From: Gemmatimonadota bacterium
GTDB taxonomy: Bacteria; Gemmatimonadota; Gemmatimonadetes; Longimicrobiales; Gaopeijiaceae
Length of the DNA: 64,000 nt
NCBI GenBank assembly: GCA_030428885.1
Contig: JAUIEJ010000007.1
Span: forward strand, 124,001-188,000
Direction of reading: 5' to 3'
Position 1 is the first letter of the stretch. The number at the start of each line of letters is the position of its first letter. The position numbers were made by a program, and so were the translations under genes. The notes beneath the pieces are model-generated. The model ran no database searches. It was not told the DNA's origin and saw only the letters and a list, made by a program, of their open reading frames with translations. Below, piece by piece: positions 31,665 through 41,080 of this stretch.

Positions 31665-33344
31665 ATGGCCGAGCAGAAGTTCATCTACCACATGCACCGG
31701 CTGAGCAAGATCGTTCCGCCCAAGCGGAAGATCCTCGAAGACATCAGCCTGTCGTTCTTTCCCGGCGCCAAGATCGGTGTCGTGGGGCCCAATGGATCGG
31801 GCAAGAGCTCGCTCCTCAAGATCATGGCCGGCATCGACACCGACTTCCTGGGCGAGGCCTGGGCCATGAAGGGCACCCGCATCGGTTACCTGGCGCAGGA
31901 GCCCGAACTCGATCCGTCCCTCGACGTGAAGGGCAACGTGGAGCTCGCGGTGAAGGAGACCCGCGACCTGCTGAAGCGCTTCGAAGAGGTCAACATGGCG
32001 TTCGGGTCGGTCACCGACGACGACGAGATGAACGCCCTCATCGAGGAGCAGGCCAAGTTGCAGGACCGGATCGACGCCGCCGACGCCTGGAATCTCGATC
32101 GCAAGCTCGAGATCGCCATGGACGCGCTGCGGCTGCCCCCGGGCGACGCCGACGTCACGACGCTGTCGGGCGGCGAGCGGCGCCGGGTGGCCCTCTGCCG
32201 GGTGCTCCTCGAGGAGCCCGACATGCTGCTCCTGGACGAGCCCACGAACCACCTCGATGCCGAGTCGGTGGCGTGGCTCGAGCATCACCTCGCCGCCTTC
32301 CCCGGCACCATCGTGGCCATCACCCACGACCGCTACTTCCTCGACAACGTGGCCGAGTGGATCCTGGAGCTCGATCGCGGGAAGGGGATTCCGTGGAAGG
32401 GCAACTACACCTCCTGGCTCGAGCAGAAGGAATCGCGCATGGCCGTGGAGGAGAAGCAGAACAGCGCCCGGGCCAAGACCCTCCAGCGGGAGCTCGAATG
32501 GGTGCGCATGGCGCCCCGGGCGCGGCAGTCCAAGGGCAAGGCGCGCCTCAACGCCTACGAGGAACTCCTGGCCGCCGACGAGCGGGAGCAGGTGCGCACG
32601 GCCGAAATCCTGATTCCCAAGGGACCCCGTCTCGGCAAGGTCGTGATCCAGGCCGAGCACGTGAAGAAGGGCTACGGCGACCAGCTCCTGGTGGAAGATC
32701 TCACCTTCGACGTGCCCCCCGCCGCCATCGTGGGGATCATCGGGGCGAACGGCGCCGGCAAGACGACCCTCTTCCGCATGATCACCGGCCAGGAGCAGCC
32801 CGACGACGGGCGGCTCGAGGTGGGCGACACCGTGAAGCTGGCCTACGTGGACCAGAGCCGCGAAGCCCTCGACCCGAACAAGAGCGTCTACGAAGAGGTG
32901 ACCGGCGGGGCCGACGTGCTCCAGTTCGGCCGGGCCGAGGTGAACGGCCGGGCCTACCTGTCGTGGTTCAACTTCCGGGGTCCCGACCAGCAGAAGAAGG
33001 TCGGCGTGCTGTCGGGGGGGGAGCGCAACCGCCTGCACCTGGCCAAGCTGCTCAAGGAGGGGGGCAACGTCATGCTCCTGGACGAGCCCACCAACGACCT
33101 GGACGTCGACACCCTGCGGGCGCTGGAAGACGCGATCCTCGACTTCGCCGGCTGCGTGCTGGTGATCTCCCACGACCGGTGGTTCCTGGACCGCATCGCC
33201 ACGCACATCCTCGCCTTCGAGGGCGACAGCCGCGTGGTGTGGTTCCCCGGCAACTTCCAGGAGTACGAGGACGACAAGAAGCGCCGTCTGGGCGACGACG
33301 CCGATCAGCCCCACCGCATCAAGTACAAGAAGCTGGTGCACTGA
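31665..33344 (+). CDS. ettA: Energy-dependent translational throttle protein EttA
   Basis: 559 residues, close to the 555 of E. coli EttA. Two ABC-F ATPase domains: Walker A GPNGSGKSS and GANGAGKTT; signatures LSGGERRRVALCRVLLEEPD and LSGGERNRLHLAKLLKE; Walker B with DEPTNHLD and DEPTNDLD. The arm is present, and the ~80-residue linker (ARAKTLQRELEWVRMAPRAR) has the MAPRARQSKGKAR segment typical of EttA. It starts MAEQKFIYHMHRLSKIVPPK, the family N-terminus. It binds the ribosomal E site and gates elongation according to ATP/ADP. All catalytic residues are intact; single gene. Confidence 0.96.
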   Translation: MAEQKFIYHMHRLSKIVPPKRKILEDISLSFFPGAKIGVVGPNGSGKSSLLKIMAGIDTDFLGEAWAMKGTRIGYLAQEPELDPSLDVKGNVELAVKETRDLLKRFEEVNMAFGSVTDDDEMNALIEEQAKLQDRIDAADAWNLDRKLEIAMDALRLPPGDADVTTLSGGERRRVALCRVLLEEPDMLLLDEPTNHLDAESVAWLEHHLAAFPGTIVAITHDRYFLDNVAEWILELDRGKGIPWKGNYTSWLEQKESRMAVEEKQNSARAKTLQRELEWVRMAPRARQSKGKARLNAYEELLAADEREQVRTAEILIPKGPRLGKVVIQAEHVKKGYGDQLLVEDLTFDVPPAAIVGIIGANGAGKTTLFRMITGQEQPDDGRLEVGDTVKLAYVDQSREALDPNKSVYEEVTGGADVLQFGRAEVNGRAYLSWFNFRGPDQQKKVGVLSGGERNRLHLAKLLKEGGNVMLLDEPTNDLDVDTLRALEDAILDFAGCVLVISHDRWFLDRIATHILAFEGDSRVVWFPGNFQEYEDDKKRRLGDDADQPHRIKYKKLVH

Positions 33345-33436
33345 GCGAGGGCGGCGGAAACCCTTCAAATCCCCGTCGGCCCGTGAGACCTTCAGGGGCT
33401 CCGCCGACCCGTTCCCACCGACCCCGTCGCTTCGCC

Positions 33437-34996
33437 ATGACCAAGGATCAGATCCTCGCCGCCCTCGACCTCGACGACCTCAATGCCGGCGGCTTCGCCG
33501 GCGAGTGGATGGGGTCGGGCGACGTGCTCGACATCCGGTCGCCCGTCGACGGAAGCCTCATCGGGTCCGTGCGTCAGGTGACCGAAGGGGAGTTCGACAC
33601 GATCGTGGAGCGGGCCCACGCGGCCTTTCTCCAGTGGCGCACCGTTCCGGCCCCCAAACGAGGCGAGGTGGTCCGTCAGCTCGGCAACCGATTGCGGGAG
33701 AAGAAGGACGCCCTGGGCGCCCTGGTGACGCTCGAGATGGGGAAGATCCTCGCCGAGGGGAAGGGCGAGGTGCAGGAGATGATCGACATCTGCGACTTCG
33801 CCGTCGGCCTCTCCCGCCAGCTCTACGGTCTCACCATGGCTTCGGAGCGGCCCGACCACCACATGCGGGAACAGTGGCACCCCCTGGGCGTGGTGGGCAT
33901 CATCAGCGCCTTCAACTTCCCGGTGGCGGTGTGGAGCTGGAATGCGGCGCTGGCGGCGGTGTGCGGAGACAGCTGCGTCTGGAAGCCGTCGGAGCGGACG
34001 CCCCTCACCGCCGTGGCGGTGACCCGGATCGCCGCCCAGGTGTGTCGCGAACACGGCGTCGACCCGGCCCTCTTCGCCCTCGCCGTGGGCGACGGCCCCG
34101 GAATCGGCGAGCGCATGATCCACGACCGCCGGATCCCGCTGGTGTCGGCCACCGGATCGACGCGCATGGGTCGGCGCGTGGGCGAGGTGGTGAACGGCCG
34201 CCTGGGCCGCACGATCCTGGAACTCGGGGGCAACAACGCCATCATCGTCACGCCCCACGCGAACCTCGACCTCACCCTCCCCGCCATTCTCTTCGGGGCC
34301 GTGGGCACCGCGGGACAGCGCTGTACCAGCACCCGGCGCATCATCGTGCACGCCTCCATGAAGGACGAGCTCGTGGAGCGGCTGGTGCGGGCCTACCAGG
34401 ACGTACCCATCGGCAACCCCCTCGCCGACACGACTCTCATGGGGCCGGTGCTGAACGCCGACGCCGTCGAGGCGCTCATGGACGCGAAGGACCGCGTCGT
34501 GGCCGCCGGCGGCACGATTCTCTGCGGCGGGGATCGACTCGAGGGCGACGACCACCCCGGGGGCTGCTACGTCACACCCTGCATCGCCCTGGCCGAAAAC
34601 CACTGGGACATCGTCCAGCACGAGACCTTCGCACCCATCCTGTACATCCTGGAGTACGGATCGAAGGACGCCTCGCCGACCGAGGCCGTAGCCGAAATGG
34701 AGGAGGCCATGGAGATCCACAACGGCGTCCCCCAGGGCCTCTCGTCGGCCATCTTCACCGACCACGTCCGGGAGGCCGAGTACTTCCTGTCGCACCGGGG
34801 CTCGGACTGCGGCATCGCCAACGTCAACCTGGGCACGTCGGGAGCCGAAATCGGCGGTGCCTTCGGCGGCGAGAAGGACACGGGCGGGGGACGGGAATCG
34901 GGATCGGACGCCTGGAAGGCCTACATGCGCCGTCAGACCAATACGGTCAACTGGAGCACCGACCTGCCCCTGGCCCAGGGAATCGAGTTCGGCTGA
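33437..34996 (+). CDS. Aldehyde dehydrogenase, ALDH7 / alpha-aminoadipic semialdehyde type
   Basis: 519 residues. The NAD-binding and catalytic parts are complete: GVVGIISAFNFPVAVWSWNA, WKPSERTPLTAVAV, SATGSTRMGRRVG, ELGGNNAIIV with Glu262, and GTAGQRCTSTRRIIVHAS with catalytic Cys296. The ending GGEKDTGGGRESGSDAWKAYMRRQTNT is the ALDH7 (AmaB) signature, which fits oxidation of 2-aminoadipate semialdehyde in lysine catabolism. No lysine-pathway gene lies nearby, so related aldehydes (betaine aldehyde, lipid aldehydes) are possible. Soluble and cytosolic. A separate unit 92 bp after ettA. Confidence 0.92.
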   Translation: MTKDQILAALDLDDLNAGGFAGEWMGSGDVLDIRSPVDGSLIGSVRQVTEGEFDTIVERAHAAFLQWRTVPAPKRGEVVRQLGNRLREKKDALGALVTLEMGKILAEGKGEVQEMIDICDFAVGLSRQLYGLTMASERPDHHMREQWHPLGVVGIISAFNFPVAVWSWNAALAAVCGDSCVWKPSERTPLTAVAVTRIAAQVCREHGVDPALFALAVGDGPGIGERMIHDRRIPLVSATGSTRMGRRVGEVVNGRLGRTILELGGNNAIIVTPHANLDLTLPAILFGAVGTAGQRCTSTRRIIVHASMKDELVERLVRAYQDVPIGNPLADTTLMGPVLNADAVEALMDAKDRVVAAGGTILCGGDRLEGDDHPGGCYVTPCIALAENHWDIVQHETFAPILYILEYGSKDASPTEAVAEMEEAMEIHNGVPQGLSSAIFTDHVREAEYFLSHRGSDCGIANVNLGTSGAEIGGAFGGEKDTGGGRESGSDAWKAYMRRQTNTVNWSTDLPLAQGIEFG

Positions 34997-35025
34997 GGGG
35001 GTCGCCGGGCCGCTCGACGAACACG

Positions 35026-37908
35026 CTACCCGATCAGCCGCGTGCCGAGCCCCAGCGTCTTCCCCTTCATGTGAGCGGGGACCCCTTCGTCCATCCACAC
35101 GGGCATGGGCGCGCCCATGAGGTAGTGGTCGAAGAACTGCTGCATGCGAATCGCCCAGTCCCGTTGGTTGGCCTCCCGCCGCAGGCCGTGGGCCTCTCCG
35201 TTGTAGTTCAGCATCCAGACCGGCTTCTGCAGACGCCGCATGGCACTGAACATCTCGATGCCCTGGTACCACGGCACGGCCCCGTCCTCGTCGTTGTGCA
35301 TCATGAGGAGAGGGGTGTTGATCTTGTCGACGAAGAAGAGCGGCGAGTTCTCGATGAACTTCTGGTGCGAGTCCCACAGGGTGCCGCCGATGCGGCTCTG
35401 GGTCTTCTCGTACTGGAACGCCCGACTCATGCCCGACGCCCAACGAATGCCCCCATAGGCGCTCGTCATGTTGACCACCGGCGCCCCGGCCTCGGCCGCG
35501 GCGAAGAGGTCCGAGCGCGTGATCATGTGGGCGATCTGGTATCCGCCCCACGAATGGCCCTGGACCCCGATGCGCTCGGCGTCGACGAAGCCCTCGTCCA
35601 TGAGCGCCAGCACCCCGGGGATCACCGCGTCTTCCGCGCTTTCGCCGGGGAAGCCGATCTCGTAGGGAATGTCGGGCACGAAGAGCAGGTACCCGCGGGA
35701 AACGTAGAACGCACGATTGATGGAACTCCCTCCCGCATCGGGCACCGTGTAGCCGTGGAGGCCGTCGGAGCTGCGCTCGTAGAAGTACACCATCATGGGG
35801 TACTGCTCGTCCGGGTCGAAGCCGTCGGGCTTGTACAGGATCCCCTGGAGCGGAATTCCGTCCGCCGAGGTCCACTCGTAGATCTCGGCCGTGCCCCAGC
35901 GGTAGTCGGACTGTTGGGGATTGGCCTCGCTCTGGCGCGTGAACTGCGCCATGTCGGAGTCCGTCGTATAGAGGTCGGGGAACTCCCGGAAGGTCTGGCG
36001 CGTGAGCAGGATCCGATCGGCGTATTCCGCCTTCTGGAAGCCCCCGTACCGGTGGTCGGTGAACACCAGCGCCTCGGGGCGCCGGGTGCCGCCGAAGTCG
36101 TCGGCGAAGACCCCGTTGGTCTTCTCGAGTTCGTCGAAGGCCGTCAGGTGGACCTCGTCGGTGGGCACGTGGTCGAGCCCCGGCTCGAGGGCCGTGTATC
36201 GCAGCCGGATGCGCTCCGCCCGGCCCATGCCTTCGGTCAGGTTCTGCGGCGCACGGGCTCCCGTGGGGTCCACGGCCCAGATGTCGTAGGCGTCGTACAC
36301 GACGAATCGGCCGTCTTCGGTCCAGCCCGCCGAGCCGTGGGAGCCGGGGTCCTCGGGTCGGTCGTCGAGTTCCCGGTACACGGGGTGGGGCAGGTCTTCG
36401 GTGAGGTTGGTCCAGGTGCCGGCCTCCGGGTCGAAGGCGAACCAGTGACGGGCCCCACCGTCGAACGTCACGAGCCGGGAGCCGTCGGGCGAAAACGATA
36501 TGAACCCACCCTTGTGTTCTGCGATCCGGGTGCGCTCTCCGGTGGCGAGATCCACGAGGTACCAGTCGTAGTACCGGGCGTCCCACGACAGCTCCTGCTG
36601 ATACGGCCCGCTGACGCGGACGAGAGCCTGGGAGCCGTCACCGTCCTCCGCCACCTGGGCGTCTTCGAAGTCCTCGTCTTCAAGCTGGATGAGGCCGCTG
36701 CCGTCGACCCGAACCGCGGCCTCCCACGTGCGTTCGTCGTACCCCTGGGCCTGGAGCAACTGCATGGGCTGGAGGTACCCGTCCTTCCAGTTCCAGATGT
36801 CGACCTCGACGTCCGATTCGCGGTCGTCGTCCCCCTCCTCCGGCTCGGGCTCGGGAAGCGGGCGGGTGCCGAACGACACCCTCGTGCCCGCCTCGGAGAA
36901 GCGGAGGGAACCGTGCTCACTCACGCCCCACCCCGCCGGGAAGGCGTCGGCCACCGTGGGGACGAGCAGACGCGCCTCCTCGGCGCCGGCGTCCGCCACG
37001 TACAGAGCCATGCCCGGCACGTCCGTACCCGCAGCCACCTCGGCGGCGTCGCTCAGGAAGGCCACGGCACCCGTGCCCTCGTCGCCGCCCGAGACCTCCA
37101 ACCCCAGGTAGCGGCCGGAGCCCGACAGCAGAGCCCATGAGGCGCCGTCCTGCGGGTCCATCCGGTAGACGCCGTCCGTCGAACTCCGGTTGTTGGTCGC
37201 GTAGTACAGGGCGTCGCCCGTGTGCGTGAAGGCGTACTCGGTGACGTGGTCGACCCTCACCGGCTCCCGGTCGCCGTCGAGACGGACGACCAGGAGGGGC
37301 CGACCCTCGGCCTCGTCCTCTTCGTCCTCTTCGTCCTCTTCGTCCTCTTCGTCCTCTTCGCCGCCCGAGTCCTCGTCTCCGTCGTCGTCCCGCTCCGTCA
37401 TGCGCATGGCCACCACCGACGCGCCGTCCTCCGGAACCTCGAAGTCGTCGATGTCGGCCATGGTGACGACGACCGAGAGCGTCGCCAGCTCCACGACCTG
37501 CAATTCAGCCTCGGGCACCATCACGTCGTCGTCGTCTTCGGCGAGGGCTTCGAGGGAATCGACCAGGGCCGGATCGGGTTCGACGAGGGTCACCAGAAAG
37601 CGGGAGTCGTCGGTGAAGGTCGGCTGGGCGCCGCCCGATACGCTCCAGCTCTGCCCGCTCTCGACGCTCTTCAACTGCAGCGTGGCCCACCCGTCTTCGG
37701 CCCCCGGCACGACTCGGTACGCGATCCAGTTGCCGTCGGGTGAGATCGTGGCGTTGGCGATCCGATTCCAGATGTCGTAGGCCTCGTGATCGAGGGCACG
37801 GCCGTAGGGGGTGTCGAGGGGCACCTGGGCCTGGAGGCCGGTGGTCGAGGCGAGAACGAGTCCGAACACGCTCGCGACAGCGACGCGGAGGATCCGAGAT
37901 CCGAGCAT
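35026..37908 (-). CDS. Secreted S9 prolyl-oligopeptidase family peptidase
   Basis: 960 residues. ATG 37908 starts MLGSRILRVAVASVFGLVLA with a cleavage-like LQAQ. The N-terminal beta-propeller (AYDIWNRIANATISPDGNWI; FISFSPDGSRLVTFDGGARH) precedes an alpha/beta-hydrolase domain: Ser786 in GVQGHSWGGYQIAHM, Asp875 in HNDEDGAVPW and His907 in NGEAHGLRR. It hydrolyses short peptides in the periplasm. Unusually, about 220 residues in, a loop of nearly pure Glu/Asp (EED repeats) is encoded by the 9-bp tandem repeat at 37315-37368. It is paralogous to the partial gene at 62933. Confidence 0.93.
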   Translation of the reverse strand: MLGSRILRVAVASVFGLVLASTTGLQAQVPLDTPYGRALDHEAYDIWNRIANATISPDGNWIAYRVVPGAEDGWATLQLKSVESGQSWSVSGGAQPTFTDDSRFLVTLVEPDPALVDSLEALAEDDDDVMVPEAELQVVELATLSVVVTMADIDDFEVPEDGASVVAMRMTERDDDGDEDSGGEEDEEDEEDEEDEEDEAEGRPLLVVRLDGDREPVRVDHVTEYAFTHTGDALYYATNNRSSTDGVYRMDPQDGASWALLSGSGRYLGLEVSGGDEGTGAVAFLSDAAEVAAGTDVPGMALYVADAGAEEARLLVPTVADAFPAGWGVSEHGSLRFSEAGTRVSFGTRPLPEPEPEEGDDDRESDVEVDIWNWKDGYLQPMQLLQAQGYDERTWEAAVRVDGSGLIQLEDEDFEDAQVAEDGDGSQALVRVSGPYQQELSWDARYYDWYLVDLATGERTRIAEHKGGFISFSPDGSRLVTFDGGARHWFAFDPEAGTWTNLTEDLPHPVYRELDDRPEDPGSHGSAGWTEDGRFVVYDAYDIWAVDPTGARAPQNLTEGMGRAERIRLRYTALEPGLDHVPTDEVHLTAFDELEKTNGVFADDFGGTRRPEALVFTDHRYGGFQKAEYADRILLTRQTFREFPDLYTTDSDMAQFTRQSEANPQQSDYRWGTAEIYEWTSADGIPLQGILYKPDGFDPDEQYPMMVYFYERSSDGLHGYTVPDAGGSSINRAFYVSRGYLLFVPDIPYEIGFPGESAEDAVIPGVLALMDEGFVDAERIGVQGHSWGGYQIAHMITRSDLFAAAEAGAPVVNMTSAYGGIRWASGMSRAFQYEKTQSRIGGTLWDSHQKFIENSPLFFVDKINTPLLMMHNDEDGAVPWYQGIEMFSAMRRLQKPVWMLNYNGEAHGLRREANQRDWAIRMQQFFDHYLMGAPMPVWMDEGVPAHMKGKTLGLGTRLIG
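37315..37368. repeat. Tandem 9-bp repeat (six perfect copies) inside the S9 peptidase gene
   Basis: GTCCTCTTC repeated six times on the plus strand, coding for EED units on the minus strand. A change in copy number by slippage keeps the frame and alters only the length of an acidic surface loop. Confidence 0.95.
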
Positions 37909-38055
37909 GGTGGGTCCGGTTGGGGGAACGGGCCCCCTATCCCTACGCGGCCACCCCGCCCTCGGCAAGCGATTCTCGCTTGCCGCGCTCCTCAGCGGCC
38001 GCCTACGATGCCCGTTCCCACCGCGAACGACCCACCTCACTTCAGGACGCACCTC

Positions 38056-39450
38056 GTGAAGCTGACCTTCTGGGGAGCCGCCCAGACCGTCACCGGCTCC
38101 CTGCACATGCTCGAGTATTCGGGGCGCCGGGTGTTGCTGGACTGTGGTCTCTTCCAGGGCCGGAGAGCCGAAGCACGCCGGTTCAACCGCGAGTTTCCCG
38201 CCGAACCGGCCACGATCGACGCCGTCCTCCTGTCGCACGCGCACATCGACCATTCGGGACTCCTCCCCCGACTCCACGCCGAGGGATTCCGGGGGCCTGT
38301 GTACGCCACCGCCGCCACCGCCGATCTGTGCGCCGCGATGTTGCCCGACAGCGCACACATCCAGGAGAAGGACGCCGAGTGGGTGAACCGGAGGGAGAGG
38401 CGTCGAGGTGACCGGGCCATCGTCCCGCTCTACACGGGAGCCGATGCGGAGGCGGTCCTGGAGCGGTTCGAGCCCGTGGACTACGACCGCCCGTTCCGAC
38501 CCCTGCCCGGCCTCGAGGTGATCTACCGCGACGCGGGCCACATCCTGGGCTCGGCCACCATGGTGCTCACCGTGGAGGAAGGCGGTCGGACCGTGAAACT
38601 CGGCTTCACCGGCGACGTGGGACGCGACGAGCGCCCCATCCTGCGCGATCCCCAGCCCATGGACGACTGCGACTACCTGATCTGCGAGTCGACCTACGGG
38701 GGCGAGGTGCACGATCCACCCCAGCGGGCGAAGGAGCGGCTGGCCCAGGTCGTGGGCGATACGGCGAGGCGCGGGGGGAAGGTCGTGATTCCCGCATTCG
38801 CCGTGGGACGCACACAGGAGATCGTCTACCGCCTCGATCAGCTCACCCACGACGGACGTCTCCCGCCGATCCCGGTCTTCGTCGACTCACCCCTGGCGGT
38901 CAACGTCACCGACGTCTTCCGTCGCCACCCGGAGTGCTACGACACCGATCTGAAGCGCTACATGGAGTCCGACGACGACCCCTTCGGCTTCGCCCGGCTG
39001 ACCTACATTCGTGACGTGGAGGACTCGAAACGGCTCAACGGGTCCCGGCTGCCCATGGTGATCATCTCGGCGTCAGGCATGGCCGAAGCCGGGAGGATCC
39101 TCCATCACCTGCGCAACACCATCGAAGACCCGAGAAACACGGTGATGATGGTGGGCTACTGCGCACCCCACACGCTGGGCCGGCGGATCATCGAGCGTCG
39201 TCCCGAGGTCAAGATCTTCGGGCAGCCCCACGCGCTGCGGGCCGAAGTCGAGGTCATGAACTCCTACTCGGCCCACGCCGACGAACCCGAGCTCCTGCGA
39301 TTCGTCGGGCACCTCGATTCGGGGCGACTCCGCAAGATCTTCCTCGTGCACGGCGACCCCGATCGGCAGATTGCGCTCACCGATGCCCTCGAGCAGGCCG
39401 GATACCGGCACGTGCATCGCCCGGAACGGGGCGAGACCGTGGAATTGTAG
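38056..39450 (+). CDS. MBL-fold RNA-processing exonuclease (beta-CASP type)
   Basis: 464 residues from GTG 38056, chosen because the family begins MKLTFWGAAQTVTGS and CAGGA lies upstream; ATG 38008 would add 16 residues. Metal ligands are LLSHAHIDHSG (His61, His63, Asp65, His66), AGHILGSATM and FTGDVGRDERP. The beta-CASP part follows with VGRTQEIVYRL, DSPLAVNVTDVF, ISASGMAEAGRILHHL and a final YSAHADEPELL plus FLVHGDPDRQ. It resembles the CPSF73/RNase J relatives involved in RNA turnover. Cytosolic. Convergent with the DUF4097 gene 9 bp away. Confidence 0.93.
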   Translation: MKLTFWGAAQTVTGSLHMLEYSGRRVLLDCGLFQGRRAEARRFNREFPAEPATIDAVLLSHAHIDHSGLLPRLHAEGFRGPVYATAATADLCAAMLPDSAHIQEKDAEWVNRRERRRGDRAIVPLYTGADAEAVLERFEPVDYDRPFRPLPGLEVIYRDAGHILGSATMVLTVEEGGRTVKLGFTGDVGRDERPILRDPQPMDDCDYLICESTYGGEVHDPPQRAKERLAQVVGDTARRGGKVVIPAFAVGRTQEIVYRLDQLTHDGRLPPIPVFVDSPLAVNVTDVFRRHPECYDTDLKRYMESDDDPFGFARLTYIRDVEDSKRLNGSRLPMVIISASGMAEAGRILHHLRNTIEDPRNTVMMVGYCAPHTLGRRIIERRPEVKIFGQPHALRAEVEVMNSYSAHADEPELLRFVGHLDSGRLRKIFLVHGDPDRQIALTDALEQAGYRHVHRPERGETVEL

Positions 39451-39459
39451 GCCCGACCG

Positions 39460-40275
39460 TCAGGAAGCCGACCTCCGGAGCCGCACATCGCCGCTCACGG
39501 TGTTGAACGAGAGGCTTCTCCGGCCCCGGCTCCCGATGTAGCCCTCCACGTTGGCGCCGATCCAGCGGGAGCGGTTGCGCGTGGTGGTGAGATCGAAGTC
39601 GGAGCGGATGTCGCCGGAGAGGGACTGGAAGTCGACGTCGGTGTCGATGCCCTCGGGGAGCCACAGCGTGATGTCTCCGCTCACCGTCCCGAAGTCGAGG
39701 TCCTCCCAATCTCCGGACGCCATGGCGATGTCGATGGACCCGCTCACGGTCCGGCCCTGGGCCTTCCCCGAGGTGGACACCTCGATGTCGCCGTTCACAG
39801 TGCTCACGTCCACGTCGGAGCGGAGATTCTCGGCCACGATGTCGCCCGAGACCACGAGGGCGGCGAAGTCGACACCGGCCGGCACCCGCACCGTGAAGTC
39901 GACCTCGACGTCGATGGATCGCCGATCGCCTCGGTGACGCCGGTCGTCGTCGCCGTCGTGGTTGCCGGAACACCCATCGCCCCGCGTGTCCTGGGGGTGG
40001 TAGACGGCGCAGACGATGATCTCGTCGCCCCGGCGCTCCGTGCGAATCTCCACGTCGTCGAAGTCCCGGGACCGCCCCTCCTTCCGAGCCACCACTTCGG
40101 CCCGGTCTCCCGAGGTGTACTCGGCCCGGATCTCGCCCACGATGCCCTGAACCCGCAACCGTTCACCGGCCCGCATGGTCTCCTGCCACTCGAAGGGCCG
40201 CTCCTGGGCCCCTCCCACCGACGCCGTGGCCGCCAGCACCGTGATCCCCGTCAGTACCTGCTTCGTCCACCCCAT
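39460..40275 (-). CDS. Secreted DUF4097 beta-helix protein
   Basis: 271 residues with signal KQVLTGITVLAATASVGGAQ and GAGAGGACG-like purines (GAGAGGACGATC) before ATG. The mature part consists of repeated short strands ending in 'SGDI' turns: VVSGDIVAENLRSDVDVSTV, NGDIEVSTSGKAQGRTVSGS, FGTVSGDITLWLPEGID, FQSLSGDIRSDF, FNTVSGDVRL. That is the DUF4097 right-handed beta-helix pattern. Two Cys (IIVCAVYH; GDGCSGNHDGDDD) and an Asp/His/Arg-rich loop lie near the middle. The function is unknown; such proteins often accompany anti-sigma genes, but none is adjacent here. Confidence 0.85.
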   Translation of the reverse strand: MGWTKQVLTGITVLAATASVGGAQERPFEWQETMRAGERLRVQGIVGEIRAEYTSGDRAEVVARKEGRSRDFDDVEIRTERRGDEIIVCAVYHPQDTRGDGCSGNHDGDDDRRHRGDRRSIDVEVDFTVRVPAGVDFAALVVSGDIVAENLRSDVDVSTVNGDIEVSTSGKAQGRTVSGSIDIAMASGDWEDLDFGTVSGDITLWLPEGIDTDVDFQSLSGDIRSDFDLTTTRNRSRWIGANVEGYIGSRGRRSLSFNTVSGDVRLRRSAS

Positions 40276-40363
40276 GATCGTCCTCTCGGTACGGGTCCGG
40301 ACCCGGTTCTCCGGGTTCCGGGGGACCCGACGAGGATCGGGGGGCTCGAGGTTTCGACCCGGC

Positions 40364-40810
40364 TCAGAAACGCTCGGGATCTTCCAGAAGGAAGGGGTTC
40401 AACACCAACACGCCCCCGTACCATCGCTCGTGCTCGAAGTCCTCGGAGAAGAGGACCCCCAGTTCGTGCACCTCCGCGTACGCCCACATGTGGGCATCCC
40501 AGAGGGACAACCCGTAGGCCGCCATGCCCTGGAACGCCACGCGAAGAACCCTGTCGTCCGGGTAGATGACGTCGAACTGTCGAAGCAGATCCTCCGCCTC
40601 GAGGCGAGCGACCTCGGGCGGGAGGATCGTGCTGCCGTCTCGCTGTGGCCGGCTGGTGGCCGCGGCGAACTCCACCACGGCCTGGTGGGCGATGCGAGCC
40701 CCGTCGGCCGCGATTCCGGCCCGGAGCAGGGCGTCCGCGACGGACTGTTTTGCCGGAAACCGATCGTCGAACCGGTACACCAGGATGTTCGTGTCAATCA
40801 GTGCGGCCAC
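40364..40810 (-). CDS. vapC: VapC-type PIN-domain ribonuclease toxin
   Basis: 148 residues from a GTG at 40810, overlapping the antitoxin end by 17 bp. PIN acidic residues are all present: Asp6 (LIDTNILVY), Glu47 (AVVEFAA), Asp105 (LSLWDAHMW) and Asp124 (LFSEDFEHER). VapC toxins use Mg2+ to cut specific tRNA or rRNA. The C-terminal NPFLLEDPERF is typical. The order antitoxin then toxin and the overlap are standard. Confidence 0.9.
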   Translation of the reverse strand: MAALIDTNILVYRFDDRFPAKQSVADALLRAGIAADGARIAHQAVVEFAAATSRPQRDGSTILPPEVARLEAEDLLRQFDVIYPDDRVLRVAFQGMAAYGLSLWDAHMWAYAEVHELGVLFSEDFEHERWYGGVLVLNPFLLEDPERF

Positions 40811-41078
40811 GATCGTACAGCTCGTCCCGGGTCCAGGGGCGCTCTGCAGGTGCGCCCGGCGATGGAGTCGCTCGGGCGTCCCGTCTCCGTGTGGCCCGAT
40901 CGAACAGCGCCAGGCGATCCTCGCTGGTGAGGCGCGTGCGGCGCGACGCCCGGCCGGTCAGCACCCGGATCTCGTCCCCGGCGGGAACCCAGCGGATCTC
41001 GTCCCCCGGTTCGATCCCGTATCGGGCCGCCACGGCCTTGGGAATGGTGACCTGTCGCTTACTGGTGACCTTGCTCAT
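40794..41078 (-). CDS. vapB: VapB-type AbrB-family antitoxin
   Basis: 94 residues. The SpoVT-AbrB domain is clear: MSKVTSKRQVTIPKAVAARY, then GIEPGDEIRWVPAGDEIRVL. The C-terminal Arg-rich stretch (GRASRRTRLTSEDRLALFDR) and PAERPWTRDELYDRGR probably wrap the toxin. ATG 41078 sits immediately beside the operator and only ~7 nt after a good -10 element, implying a leaderless or near-leaderless transcript. Confidence 0.9.
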   Translation of the reverse strand: MSKVTSKRQVTIPKAVAARYGIEPGDEIRWVPAGDEIRVLTGRASRRTRLTSEDRLALFDRATRRRDARATPSPGAPAERPWTRDELYDRGRTD

Positions 41079-41080
41079 GT

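Noticed and set aside
31376-33436. Extended N-terminus for the aldehyde dehydrogenase
   Set aside because: The upstream in-frame part overlaps ettA and is Arg/Gly-rich nonsense; the family N-terminus begins at the ATG at 33437.
37315-37368. CRISPR-like or intergenic satellite repeat
   Set aside because: Units are 9 bp without spacers and lie in frame inside a coding sequence, so it is a coding microsatellite.
37909-38850. Extension of the S9 peptidase to 1274 residues
   Set aside because: The extra sequence is antisense to the MBL nuclease gene, and the signal peptide starts at 37908.
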